Shown here one piece after another: positions 9,114-17,029 of a stretch of 64,000 bases of DNA. Within the stretch, counting starts at the first letter, position 1. Each line of letters starts with the position of its first letter. The translations under genes and the position numbers were made by a program. Source of the stretch: JABFRZ01 sp964631945 (lineage in GTDB: Bacteria > Planctomycetota > UBA1135 > GCA-002686595). Location: positions 67,486 through 131,485 of the forward strand of contig CAZWAY010000002.1 in the NCBI GenBank assembly GCA_964631945.1, written 5' to 3'. The notes beneath the pieces are model-generated. The model was not told where the DNA came from. It was given only the letters and a program-made list of their open reading frames with translations, and ran no database searches.

Positions 9114-9671
9114 TCAGCCGACCGTCTTCCGTCCCGGCCGCGTCCAGTGCCGCACTCCGAGCCCGAGCAGCGCGCCCGCGCCCGCGGGCAGGAGCGCCAG
9201 GAACGTCTCGGCGAAGTGGCCGACCTCGTAGGGCAGCGCGCTGTCCAGGGCCCGCATGACGAGGTGCGCGCCGGGTATCGAGAGCCCGAGCACGAGCCAC
9301 CACAGCCACGCGTGGCGCCGGTCGAGGAAGCACAGCGTCGCGGTGCCGACCAGCAGCAACAACGCGGCCGGCTGGACCTCCTCGGCGTGGGTGTCGACCC
9401 AGCCGATGCCGGCGGAGGCGAGCAGGGCGAGCGGCAAGAGCCAGAGGACGGTACGCATCGCGGGCGACTCCAGGTGCAGACGCAGAAGGCTCCGGACGAG
9501 ATCGGTCGAATGGCGCAGGGCGACGCGCCGTGCGGCGCGCGCTCCGCCCGCGCGCTCGGCCTCGGCCAGGGCGCGCGCGGTGACGTCGAGCAACTCGGCC
9601 CCGAAGCGCGCGCGGAAGGCGCGCGGGGCGAGGCGCAGCAGCCCGGCCTGGAACGCGAGCGCGAGCCTCAT
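9114..9671 (-). CDS. Small membrane protein co-transcribed with PadR regulator (permease-prefix-like N-terminus)
   Basis: A 185-residue protein. The N-terminal 70 residues (LRLAPRAFRARFGAELLDVTARAL) resemble the soluble prefix domain seen before ABC permeases in Acidobacteria and Planctomycetes. About three or four hydrophobic segments follow (VLWLLPLALLASAGIGWV; AALLLLVGTATLCFL; WLWWLVLGLSIPGAHLV; FLALLPAGAGALLGLGV). Its ATG overlaps the stop of the upstream PadR gene (ATGA), which shows translational coupling. PadR regulators are often encoded beside the membrane protein they control. Substrate and activity are unknown. Confidence 0.7.
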   Translation of the reverse strand: MRLALAFQAGLLRLAPRAFRARFGAELLDVTARALAEAERAGGARAARRVALRHSTDLVRSLLRLHLESPAMRTVLWLLPLALLASAGIGWVDTHAEEVQPAALLLLVGTATLCFLDRRHAWLWWLVLGLSIPGAHLVMRALDSALPYEVGHFAETFLALLPAGAGALLGLGVRHWTRPGRKTVG

Positions 9672-10006
9672 CGCGAACCCTCCGGCCCGAGCACGCGCCG
9701 CGCGCGCGCGGCCGCGACCAGCGCGTCGAGGCGCGCCATTTCGGCTCGCAACGCCGTGCGCCCACGCCGGTCGAGGCGGTACGTGCGGCGGCGCGGATCG
9801 AGCGGGTCGGCGGCGCTCTCCTGGATCCAGCCCAGCGCCAGCAGCTCTTGAAGCGTGCGATAGAGCGTGCCCGGGCCGAGCTTGACCTTGCCGCCGCTGA
9901 GCTCGGGGACCTCCGTGAGCAGCGCGTAGCCGTGGCGCTCGCCGCCCGCCAGCACCAGCAGGATGTGCAGCATGGCGGGCGTCAGCGGGCGCTCAGCGCG
10001 GGGCAT
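9668..10006 (-). CDS. PadR-family transcriptional regulator
   Basis: A 112-residue winged-helix regulator. The N-terminal helix and recognition region read PLTPAMLHILLVLAGGERHGYALLTEV, then GPGTLYRTLQELLALGWI and the wing DPRRRTYRLDRRGRTAL, all diagnostic of PadR. The C-terminal helix (ALRAEMARLDALVAAAR) is the dimerisation helix. I chose the ATG at 10006 because the core starts right after it; it overlaps the last 14 bases of the hydrolase gene. Coupling to the membrane protein downstream and the hydrolase upstream suggests a three-gene operon that PadR may autoregulate. Confidence 0.88.
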   Translation of the reverse strand: MPRAERPLTPAMLHILLVLAGGERHGYALLTEVPELSGGKVKLGPGTLYRTLQELLALGWIQESAADPLDPRRRTYRLDRRGRTALRAEMARLDALVAAARARRVLGPEGSR

Positions 10007-10883
10007 CGGCAGCCTCCGCTCGCGCGGGGAACGCGCGCGCATCGAGGAAGGCGAACACCGCCTGCGCGCTGGGATCGGCGTCGTCGAGCAGCGTCGCCAC
10101 CACGCCCATGTGGTCCTTGCCCGCGGCGATCACGAGCGGCACGTCGTGTTCGAGCTCGCGCGCCCGCGCCGCGAAGTCGCGCGCGTCGCCCGCCAGCATC
10201 GGGAAGTCGTGCTCGCCCACCACGAGCAGCGTCGGCGGCAGCTCGGCCGTGAGATGGCGGGCCGGGCTCGCCGCGGCCATCGTCGCGACATCGCGCGCGA
10301 ACACGTCGGCGCCATGGCCGCCCATCAGCGCGTCGCCGTAGCCCTGTCCGTCCGCGCGCGGCGCGAGCTCGAGCGGCGTCGAGAGGCCGACCACGCCGGC
10401 CACGTCCTTGGCCGACAGCTCGTGGGCCGCGAGCCAGCGCCCATCCGCGGCCAGCAGCATGGCGAGCTGCGCGCCCGAGCTGTGCCCCACCAGGAAGAGC
10501 CGCGCGGGATCGCCGTCGAACTCGGCGACCTGCGCGTGGACCCAGGCGAAAGCCGCCGCCACGTCCTCGATCATCGCCGGCCATCGGTCCGGCGGCGCCA
10601 GCCGGTGCGAGACGAGCGCGCAGCCGTAGCCGCGCGCCCGCAAACGCTCGGCGATCGGCGTGCAGCTCTTGCCACTGCCCGCGTGCCAGCCGCCGCCGTA
10701 GACGAACACCACCGTCGGGAAGCCCCTCGCCGCCGGCAGGTAGAGATCGAGCGTCTGCTTCGCGTGCTCGCCGTAGGCGACGTCGAGGACCGGCGCGGGC
10801 GCCTCGTTCGCGGCGCCGGCGGCTCGCGTCTGCACGAGAACGAGGGCGAGGGCGAGGGCGATGGGCAGGCTCGCTATAACCAT
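9993..10883 (-). CDS. Exported alpha/beta hydrolase (esterase/BD-FAE-like)
   Basis: A 296-residue serine hydrolase with an N-terminal signal peptide (IASLPIALALALVLVQTRAAGA). The oxyanion-hole motif is VYGGGWHAG, the nucleophile elbow is GHSSGAQ, the acid probably lies in VVGEHDFP and the histidine in AAGKDHMG. This places it with the alpha/beta hydrolase fold-3 / BD-FAE esterases. The preferred substrate cannot be read from sequence. The ATG at 10883 lies within an ACCATGGT palindrome, only seven bases from a good -10 box, so the transcript is nearly leaderless and no Shine-Dalgarno is visible. It is the first gene of the PadR operon. Confidence 0.82.
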   Translation of the reverse strand: MVIASLPIALALALVLVQTRAAGAANEAPAPVLDVAYGEHAKQTLDLYLPAARGFPTVVFVYGGGWHAGSGKSCTPIAERLRARGYGCALVSHRLAPPDRWPAMIEDVAAAFAWVHAQVAEFDGDPARLFLVGHSSGAQLAMLLAADGRWLAAHELSAKDVAGVVGLSTPLELAPRADGQGYGDALMGGHGADVFARDVATMAAASPARHLTAELPPTLLVVGEHDFPMLAGDARDFAARARELEHDVPLVIAAGKDHMGVVATLLDDADPSAQAVFAFLDARAFPARAEAADAPR

Positions 10884-10890
10884 GGTGGAT

Positions 10891-10920
10891 ATAGTAAGCG
10901 AGGGCCCGGCTCGCTGGCAA
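10891..10920 (-). promoter_or_regulatory. Sigma70-type promoter of the hydrolase-PadR operon
   Basis: On the minus strand TTGCCA (10920-10915; 5 of 6 consensus bases) and TACTAT (10896-10891; 4 of 6) are separated by 18 bases. The -10 ends seven bases before the hydrolase ATG. The AT-rich patch is conspicuous in this GC-rich DNA. CTATA and TATAG flank the ACCATGGT that holds the start codon, an imperfect dyad that could be a repressor site. Confidence 0.5.
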
Positions 10921-10934
10921 GTGCCTGGATGCCT

Positions 10935-10960
10935 CTCGCTTCGCTCATTCCCGAAGCGAG
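10935..10960. terminator. Perfect 9 bp inverted repeat upstream of the hydrolase promoter
   Basis: CTCGCTTCG (10935-10943) and CGAAGCGAG (10952-10960) form a perfect stem with the eight-base loop CTCATTCC. It lies between the nucleotidyltransferase pair and the hydrolase promoter, all on the minus strand. It may end transcription from the upstream pair, but no U-run is present, so an operator role is equally possible. Confidence 0.4.
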
Positions 10961-11065
10961 GCCTCCAACCGGTCGTAGGGCGCCGGCTGCGCTCCGGAAA
11001 GCGCGCTGCCCACAAGGGGCAATGACGCGTGGCAAGAGCACCTGGGCAAGGGCCTGCCACGGCCC

Positions 11066-11103
11066 GCGCGACTGGGCCGGCTGGTGCTGTCGGGCGATCC
11101 GGA
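11066..11103. repeat. Intergenic repeat, copy 1
   Basis: 38 bp running from GCGCGACTGGGCCGG to GGCGATCCGGA, nearly identical to a 39 bp copy at 11938-11976 (one single-base indel and one substitution by eye). It starts six bases beyond the stop codon of the small partner gene at 11110. I saw no third copy in the window. Confidence 0.6.
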
Positions 11104-11109
11104 GTAGCC

Positions 11110-11349
11110 CTACGGGCGCGCGCGAGCTCCTCGAAGCGCCCGTGCGCGAAGAGCGATCCAGGCTTCCCGCTCGCGGCCCGCATCTTCGAGAGTCCGGAAT
11201 CTGCGCAGACCGCGCGGCGCGGCTCCCGGCGCGAGGCGCCGCGCGAACGCCCAGAGCCGGCGGATGCGCGCGCCGGTCTCGGCCCCGGCGTGGCCCGCCC
11301 ACAGCGCCTGGCGCGCCTCGTCCAGGGTCTTGAAGCGCTCGAGCGACAT
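11110..11349 (-). CDS. Small partner protein of the nucleotidyltransferase (antitoxin-like)
   Basis: 79 residues, very rich in Arg and Ala: MSLERFKTLDEARQALW, then RIRRLWAFARRLAP and RGLRRFRTLEDAGREREAW. Proteins of this pattern are, to my knowledge, often encoded beside small nucleotidyltransferase-fold proteins, but I know of no assigned function. The ATG at 11349 overlaps the stop of the upstream gene as TGATG, so the two are translationally coupled. Two-gene structure, size and charge suggest the second component of a MNT/AbiEii-like toxin-antitoxin or regulatory pair; this is inference. Confidence 0.65.
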   Translation of the reverse strand: MSLERFKTLDEARQALWAGHAGAETGARIRRLWAFARRLAPGAAPRGLRRFRTLEDAGREREAWIALRARALRGARARP

Positions 11350-11816
11350 CAGCCCTCCTCCAGGCCGAACAGACGCGTGAGGGCCGCGGCGTCGGCCTTG
11401 TCGATCGGCCGGAGCGTGTTGCGCTTCATTCGAACGAGAGCCTGCGGTGTCGCAACGCGGATCCGCACGCCCTCGAGCTCCACGTCCTCGGCCTCGATGT
11501 CCTCGAAGGAGAAGGCCGTGCCGAGCTGGGTGAGGACGTCGATCACGAGCTCGTCCCCCGGGGGGCCATAGCGCAGCGTCGGGTACGTCTCGAAATCTTC
11601 GGCGCTGATCCCCTCGATCTCGGGATCCTTCCACAGCGAGCGGAACGCCTGCTTGAGCCGCTCGACGTTCTCCGCACCCGGGCGCACGAAGAAGTCGATG
11701 TCCTCCGTCGCGCGCACGATCCCGTGCAGGTTCACGGCCACGCCCCCGACGAGGATGTACTCGACCCGTGCGCGCTCGAAGGCGCGGACGACGTCCAGGA
11801 AGCGCTCGAACTCCAT
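11349..11816 (-). CDS. Nucleotidyltransferase-fold protein (AbiEii/MNT-like)
   Basis: 155 residues with the polymerase-beta-type nucleotidyltransferase core: GG at residues 24-25 in YILVGGVAVNLHG, and the metal-binding pair D39-I-D41 in TEDIDFFV. A third acidic residue is probable in ELVIDVL. The ending PQALVRMKRNTLRPIDKADAAAL, a Lys/Arg-rich helix, is typical of AbiEii/MNT-type proteins. Such enzymes transfer nucleotides to proteins or tRNA and often act as toxin or antitoxin in paired modules. The target here is unknown. First gene of a TGATG-coupled pair. Confidence 0.8.
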   Translation of the reverse strand: MEFERFLDVVRAFERARVEYILVGGVAVNLHGIVRATEDIDFFVRPGAENVERLKQAFRSLWKDPEIEGISAEDFETYPTLRYGPPGDELVIDVLTQLGTAFSFEDIEAEDVELEGVRIRVATPQALVRMKRNTLRPIDKADAAALTRLFGLEEG

Positions 11817-11937
11817 CCGACTCAGAGTAGCCGCCGGGACGCGGTCGTGTCTTCACCGACCTTGCCGCGATGGCTCGACTCGAGGCACGCTCGCCTTCGA
11901 GGTTTCCGCAGGGCTCCGGAACGAGGGCCCGCCCGCC

Positions 11938-11976
11938 GCGCGACTGGGCCGGCTGGGTGCTGTCCGGCGATCCGGA
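11938..11976. repeat. Intergenic repeat, copy 2
   Basis: 39 bp, second copy of the element at 11066-11103. It lies 34 bases beyond the stop of the DUF2442-like gene. On the minus strand this copy contains TCCGG-ATCG-CCGGA, a small hairpin that is imperfect in copy 1. The two copies bracket the nucleotidyltransferase pair in direct orientation. Confidence 0.6.
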
Positions 11977-12010
11977 TTGAGAGCCGCCGCGGCCGGGCTC
12001 CCAGCCGTTT

Positions 12011-12220
12011 TCAGGCCGCTTTGTCGCGCTCGTCGGGCAAGAGATACAGCGTCTCGGGCGCGAAGTCGGCCTCGTTGGGCCAGACGATCGTGCCGGCGTC
12101 GTGATCGACGCGGAGCTTGGCGAACTCGGTCGGGTCGTGCATGGGCCGCCGATCCGCCGTGTGGTTCCTCCGGCGGCCAGCGAGTTCGGGGAGGCGCTCG
12201 CGGTTGAGCCGTGAGGCCAT
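12011..12220 (-). CDS. DUF2442-like fragment, possibly a gene remnant
   Basis: The C-terminal half (HDPTEFAKLRVDHDAGTIVWPNEADFAPETLYLLP) matches the end of DUF2442 proteins, which usually read F..vrvd..g.tivWpnG.DlaPe.Ly. The N-terminal half of that domain is missing: the first 27 residues (MASRLNRERLPEL...) do not resemble it, and the next gene ends only 24 bp away. Either the gene starts at the internal ATG before HDPTEF and is a stub, or the ORF is a decayed remnant. DUF2442 proteins are often found near toxin-antitoxin genes, consistent with this small accessory patch. Confidence 0.5.
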   Translation of the reverse strand: MASRLNRERLPELAGRRRNHTADRRPMHDPTEFAKLRVDHDAGTIVWPNEADFAPETLYLLPDERDKAA

Positions 12221-12244
12221 GAGCGCGGCCTCACTGCCCGGAGC

Positions 12245-15200
12245 CTACTTCAGGCGCAGCTTCAGCTTGCGTTCCGGCTGGCCGGTGAGGCTGAGCGGGC
12301 GCTCGACGCTGCGGCCGTCCTCGGCGATGGCGCGCACTTGATACGTGCCGGGGGCCAGGGGGCCGACGCGCTGGACGGCATCGCCGAGGCCGCCGGAGTA
12401 GCGCCGCATCAGCTCGGCCAGGCCCATCATGCCGTTCAGCTCGCGGCCCTTGGCGTCGAGCACGCTGACGCGCGAGGGCAGGTCGGCGCCGCTCGAGTCC
12501 TCCAGCGAGACGAGCAGGATCGTGCCGGGCTCGAGCACCAGGGTCACCTCGCTCTTCTCGTCCGAGCGCACGCGCACGGCCACATCGGCGGCCGAGGCGA
12601 GGGTCGAGGTGCGGGCCGTGACGGTGTACTCGCCCGGCGCCAGGCCCGGGTACTCGAAGGAGCCCGAGGCGTTGGTGCTCGCCAGCGAGAACAGCTCGAC
12701 CAGGCGTCCGTCCTCGTCGCGCAGGAAGATCGAGGCCTCGGCCACGAGGTTGCCGGTGGCGTCGCGCACGGTGCCGCGCACGGCGCCCGGTTGCTCGAGG
12801 CGGAAATCGACTCCGCGCTTGGACTCGTTCTCGCGCAGCTCGACCGACTTGACCTCGCGCCCGAGCGCCGCACCGTCGCCGAACACGCCGCCCAGGAAGG
12901 CCCCGCCGGCGGCCACGGTGTAGCTGCCCGGGCGCAGCCAGGGGATCTCGTAGGCGCCCGTGGCGTCGGTGGCGGCCTCGGTGTAGTGCCCGCCGAAGAC
13001 CGTGCCGAAGACCAGCCCGCCCTGCATCGTCACGGTCACGCGCGCTCCGGAGACGGGCTCGCCGTGCGAGTTCTCGACGCGCCCGGAGACACGTCCGAGC
13101 GGCAGCTCGAGGTCGAGCCGCGCCTCGGTGCCCTTCGGGACCGTGCGGCGGAACTCGATGCTGTTCTGGCGCCCGGGCGCGCCGGTGTCCTGCACCGTCA
13201 GCAGATAGTCGCCGGGCGCGTCGAGCTGCAGCTCGTAGCGACCTTGCGCGTCCAGCGTCTTGAGCTTGAGCTTGTCGAGACCCGCCCCGTCCGCGGGCAC
13301 GAAGCTGAGCAATGCGCCGGGCACCGGTTCGCCGCCCAGCGTGACGCGGCCGTGCACGCGCACGGGATCCGCCGGCGGCGCGCCCAGCACGACGTGCTCG
13401 AGCTCCTCGTCCTCCAGCGTGACGGTGGTCATCTTCAAGACCGCCAGGAGCTTGGCCTGGTCGAGCGCCTCGCCGTTCTCGGACTGCAGGCTCTCGATGC
13501 CGGGGAAGGCCTGCACCTGCCACGTGCCGGGCTCGAGGCCGCTCTCCGCGAAGGTGCCGCGCGCGTCGGTGTTGGTGAAGCGGCGCTGCTGGAGCGTGGG
13601 CATCTGCAGGATCACCATCGAGCCGGTGGCGGGCTTGCCTTCGGCGTCGAAGACCTCGCCCGAGATCGTGCCGCCGCGCCGCAGGGTCAGCACGAGGTCG
13701 AGCTTCTGCTCGCCCTCGCCGAGCTCCAGCGAGAAGCCGGCGCTCGGGGCGAAGCCGTCCTTCTTGGCCATGATCGAGCCGGCGCCGGGCGGCATGCCCT
13801 CGAGCCGGAACGCGCCCTGGTCGTCGCTCCTGGCCACGGGCCAGTCGCGGCGGCCCTGCATGGCGAGGATGGCCTCGACGCCCTCCAGCTCCTTGGTCAC
13901 CTCGGCGCCGGCCACGGGCAGCCCGGCGGGATCCACGACCGTGCCCGCCACCAGCACCGGGCGCAGCAGCACGAGCGCGAGCTCCTCGCTGCTCGGCAGC
14001 TTCAGCGTGACCTTGGCGGAGTGCGCGTAGCCCTCGGCCTCGGCCCGGAAGCTCCACTCGCCCGAGCGCAGGTCCGTGAGCAGGAAGCGTCCGTCCGGGC
14101 TCTCGAAGGGCTGGTCCTTGGTCTCGCTGGGCGGCATGTACCACTGGCTGCCGGCGCGTTCGGCGTGCAGCGAGAAGGCCGCGATGGGGTGCTTCTGGCT
14201 GTCCTGCACGGTCCCGCTCACCGTCACGGGTGGTTCGAGCGTCAGCAGCGTCTCCAGGGCCGGCGGGCGCACCAGGCCGACGCTCGCATTCCAGCGCCCG
14301 GGGGCGCGCGCGCCGTGCTCGTCCGTGAGCTCGAGCTGGGCCGCGACGATCCAGGGGCCGGTGCCCAGGCCCTTGATGCGGAAGGCGCCGGTCGCGTCGG
14401 CCTCGGCCTGGTTGCGGGCGCCGATGTAGGCGCGCGGGTCCATCGGGCTGCCCGCCAGGTTCTCGGCCAGGTCGGGCTGGACCGTGACGCGCGTGCCGGT
14501 CGCCGGCGCGCCGTCGGGGAACACCACGCGACCCGCCACGGCCAGGCCCTCGTTCAGCACCATGTCGCCCTGTTCGCGCTGCTCGCCGTCGCGCAGCTCG
14601 AAGGGCGTGCTGAGCTGCTCCTGGTAGTCGTCGTGCTCGAGGTGCAGCCACATCTTGCCCGGGGTCAGGCCGGCCAGCGCGAAGCGTCCCTCCGCGTCGC
14701 TTGCCGTCTTGCGCAGGTCGTCGGTCGGGTTCCCGAAGAACTCGCGCCCGAGGGCCTGCACTTCGGCCCCGGCGATGGGGGAGCCGTCCTCGTCGACCAC
14801 GCGCCCGCGCACGGCGCCGCCGGTCAGGAGCGCGAGCTCGAGCTGCAGGTGCTCGCCCGCAGCGGGCGTGAGGTCCGCCGAGAAGCTGCGCGCCAGCGTG
14901 GGCGACCGGGTGACGAGGGTCTGGGGTTTCCCGACCGGGACCGCGCGGAACTCGAAGCGTCCTTCGCCGTCGCTCTCGGCCTCGAGGTCCAGCTTCTCGC
15001 GCCCGGCCGCGCCCAGCTGCAGCGCGGCGTTGATGGACCAGTCGAGCTCGAGCTCCACGCCCGCGAGCGCGTCGGCGGCGGTCCCGGCGGGCGCGCGCAG
15101 GCGACCCGAGATGCGCGCGCCGAGCACCGGGCGCAGCTCCACGAGCTCGTCCAGCGCCGCGCCCGGCTCGATGCGGCGCGCCTCGAGCGAGTAGAGGTAC

Positions 15201-15724
15201 GCCCCGGCCACGATCAGCCAGGCCTCGGTGTCGGGCGGCAGGCCGAGGCGCGCCGTCCCGTCGCGCTCGAACGCGGCCGTGCCCAGGACCCCGCGCAGGT
15301 CCTTGCCCTGCTTCCCGGCGCGCAACGCGGCGACGGGTCCGCCCTTGCCGTACAGGGCCTCGTAGTCGCCGCCCTTCTCCAGAGCCACGACCTCGGCGCG
15401 CTCCTCGAGCGGTGTTCCCGCCGGGGCGATCAGGCGCAGCGCGACCCAGCGCGTCTCCTCGGCCGGCCAGCTGCGCGCGCCGCTCGAGCGCGCCGCGGGC
15501 AGGGCGCGGCGCGAGTCTTCGTGCTCTTGCGCCGGCTGGGCGAGGGGGGAGGGCGCCGCGAGTTCGGCGGGGGCCGCGAGATCCGGCGGACGGGGCGCCT
15601 GTGGTGCCGTGCTCGACGGCGTCGCGCCGCGCGGCTCCGTGCCCTCGCCGGAATTCAGGAACCAGACGAGCAGGGCGAGCCCCAGGGCGAGGGCACCGAC
15701 GAGGGCGAGGATGCGGGCGTTCAT
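12245..15724 (-). CDS. Membrane-anchored protein with multiple CarboxypepD_reg-like beta domains
   Basis: A 1159-residue protein. One N-terminal membrane helix (ILALVGALALGLALLVWFL, about residues 4-22) is followed by a Pro/Ala-rich linker and then a chain of CarboxypepD_reg-like / Ig-like beta sandwiches. Repeated signatures include GRVVDEDGSPIAGAEVQA, GRVVFPDGAPATGTRVTV, TVVDPAGLPVAGAEVTK, EVFDAEGKPATGSM, RVTLGGEPVPGALLSF, RVENSHGEPVSGARVTV and TVRDATGNLVAEASIF, often paired with GxYxLxxLxPG-type strands. No peptidase catalytic residues are seen. It is most likely a large envelope-anchored surface protein for binding or scaffolding. The ATG at 15724 has AGGAGG about ten bases upstream. It sits downstream of the alternative sigma factor gene in the same direction, across a 249 bp gap. 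Confidence 0.78.
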   Translation of the reverse strand: MNARILALVGALALGLALLVWFLNSGEGTEPRGATPSSTAPQAPRPPDLAAPAELAAPSPLAQPAQEHEDSRRALPAARSSGARSWPAEETRWVALRLIAPAGTPLEERAEVVALEKGGDYEALYGKGGPVAALRAGKQGKDLRGVLGTAAFERDGTARLGLPPDTEAWLIVAGAYLYSLEARRIEPGAALDELVELRPVLGARISGRLRAPAGTAADALAGVELELDWSINAALQLGAAGREKLDLEAESDGEGRFEFRAVPVGKPQTLVTRSPTLARSFSADLTPAAGEHLQLELALLTGGAVRGRVVDEDGSPIAGAEVQALGREFFGNPTDDLRKTASDAEGRFALAGLTPGKMWLHLEHDDYQEQLSTPFELRDGEQREQGDMVLNEGLAVAGRVVFPDGAPATGTRVTVQPDLAENLAGSPMDPRAYIGARNQAEADATGAFRIKGLGTGPWIVAAQLELTDEHGARAPGRWNASVGLVRPPALETLLTLEPPVTVSGTVQDSQKHPIAAFSLHAERAGSQWYMPPSETKDQPFESPDGRFLLTDLRSGEWSFRAEAEGYAHSAKVTLKLPSSEELALVLLRPVLVAGTVVDPAGLPVAGAEVTKELEGVEAILAMQGRRDWPVARSDDQGAFRLEGMPPGAGSIMAKKDGFAPSAGFSLELGEGEQKLDLVLTLRRGGTISGEVFDAEGKPATGSMVILQMPTLQQRRFTNTDARGTFAESGLEPGTWQVQAFPGIESLQSENGEALDQAKLLAVLKMTTVTLEDEELEHVVLGAPPADPVRVHGRVTLGGEPVPGALLSFVPADGAGLDKLKLKTLDAQGRYELQLDAPGDYLLTVQDTGAPGRQNSIEFRRTVPKGTEARLDLELPLGRVSGRVENSHGEPVSGARVTVTMQGGLVFGTVFGGHYTEAATDATGAYEIPWLRPGSYTVAAGGAFLGGVFGDGAALGREVKSVELRENESKRGVDFRLEQPGAVRGTVRDATGNLVAEASIFLRDEDGRLVELFSLASTNASGSFEYPGLAPGEYTVTARTSTLASAADVAVRVRSDEKSEVTLVLEPGTILLVSLEDSSGADLPSRVSVLDAKGRELNGMMGLAELMRRYSGGLGDAVQRVGPLAPGTYQVRAIAEDGRSVERPLSLTGQPERKLKLRLK

Positions 15725-15973
15725 CGGGAGGACCTCCTGGACGAGCAGAGGCGAGCAGGGGAACAGCAGGGGACGAGGGCACGCTACGCTCCCGCGCGCG
15801 ACGGATGCACCCATTCTGCCGTCCTTGTCGGGCCCCGAGGAATCCGGAACTCCTGCCGCGCCCAGAACGGCGCGCCGCGAACGAGCGCATTCCACGAGCT
15901 CGCCCGGGTGGGAGCCGCGCGCGAACTCGACGTTCTATCCGCCGGCTCCACGCCGGCATCCGCGGCACCTGCC

Positions 15974-17029
15974 CTAGGACAACAGCGACTCGTGCCGTTG
16001 ACCGAGCAGGCCCTTGAGCCGGCTCATCACGTTCGAGTGGATCTGGCACACGCGGCTCTCCGTGAGCGCCAGCATCTCGCCGATCTCGCGCATCGTGTGG
16101 CCGTACTGGTAGTACTGCTCGATGATGAAGCGCTCCTTGTGGGTGAGCGCACGCGTGATGAAGTTCATCAGGTCGCGGCGGTTCATCTCGAACACCGGGT
16201 CGGTGGCGGTCTTGTCCTCGAGGATCTCGACCTTCTCGACCGCGCCGTCGTCGTCCTCCCACTTCTCGCTGAGCGAGAACATGGTCTTGGCGCGCGACTC
16301 CTGGATCTCCTTGACGAGGTCGCCGTGCTCCATCTCCAGCACGCGCGCGAGCTCGGCGTGGGTCGGCTCGCGCCCGTACTCGGCCGTCAGGCGCTGCAGC
16401 GCGCGGTCGATGCGCGAGGCTTTCAGGCGCACGAGCCTGGGCACCCAGTCCTGCGAGCGCAGCTGGTCGAGGATCGCGCCGCGGATGCGCGTCGAGCAGT
16501 AGGTCTTGAACTTGATGCCGCGCGAGGCGTCGAAGCCGCGGATCGCGTCCATCAGGCCGAACAGGCCGGCGGACACCAGGTCGTCGAGCTCGATCGACTT
16601 CGGCAGCGTCTGCAAGAGCCGCTCGGCGATGTAGCGCACCAGCGGGTAGTGGCGCTCGATCAGGTGGTTGCGCAGCTCGTCGAGGCGGCGCGGGTCCTTG
16701 ACGCCGCGCTTGGCGACTTCCCTGCGGTACAGCGTCCACAGCTCCTCGGTCGAGACCTCCTCGGCCGGGGTCTCGAGCGATTGCTTGCGGGCCTTGGCGC
16801 GCGCCTCGATCTCGTGCGCGGCGGCGCGCACGGAGTCGCGCGTGATGGCGGCCTCGGCGAGCGGTGCGGCCGGCTCCTCCGGCTCGGACGGGGTCTCCAC
16901 GACGCGCGCGCTGATCCGCGCCGGCGAGCGGGCGGGCTTGCGCGCGTGCGCCGGCTTGTGGCCGGCGGACTTCTTCTTCAGGGCACTCGACTTGCCCTTC
17001 GCGGAGGTCTTCTTCTTGGGGTGCGTCAT
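15974..17029 (-). CDS. FliA/WhiG-type alternative sigma factor (sigma-28 group 3) with Lys/Ala-rich N-terminal extension
   Basis: A 351-residue RNA polymerase sigma factor. Region 2 is clear (HYPLVRYIAERLL, LDDLVSAGLFGLMDAIRGFD, KFKTYCSTRIRGAILDQLRSQDWVPR), region 3 follows (LQRLTAEYGREPTHAELARVL), and region 4 ends the protein (LTHKERFIIEQYYQYGHTMREIGEML, ESRVCQIHSNVMSRLK). The organisation fits FliA/WhiG/SigD-type factors. Unusual is a basic, Ala/Lys-rich extension of roughly 90 residues before region 2 (KKKTSAKGKSSALKKKSAGHK). No flagellar genes are in the window, so its regulon is unknown. The ATG overlaps the apt stop as TGATG, which couples translation of the two. Confidence 0.9.
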   Translation of the reverse strand: MTHPKKKTSAKGKSSALKKKSAGHKPAHARKPARSPARISARVVETPSEPEEPAAPLAEAAITRDSVRAAAHEIEARAKARKQSLETPAEEVSTEELWTLYRREVAKRGVKDPRRLDELRNHLIERHYPLVRYIAERLLQTLPKSIELDDLVSAGLFGLMDAIRGFDASRGIKFKTYCSTRIRGAILDQLRSQDWVPRLVRLKASRIDRALQRLTAEYGREPTHAELARVLEMEHGDLVKEIQESRAKTMFSLSEKWEDDDGAVEKVEILEDKTATDPVFEMNRRDLMNFITRALTHKERFIIEQYYQYGHTMREIGEMLALTESRVCQIHSNVMSRLKGLLGQRHESLLS

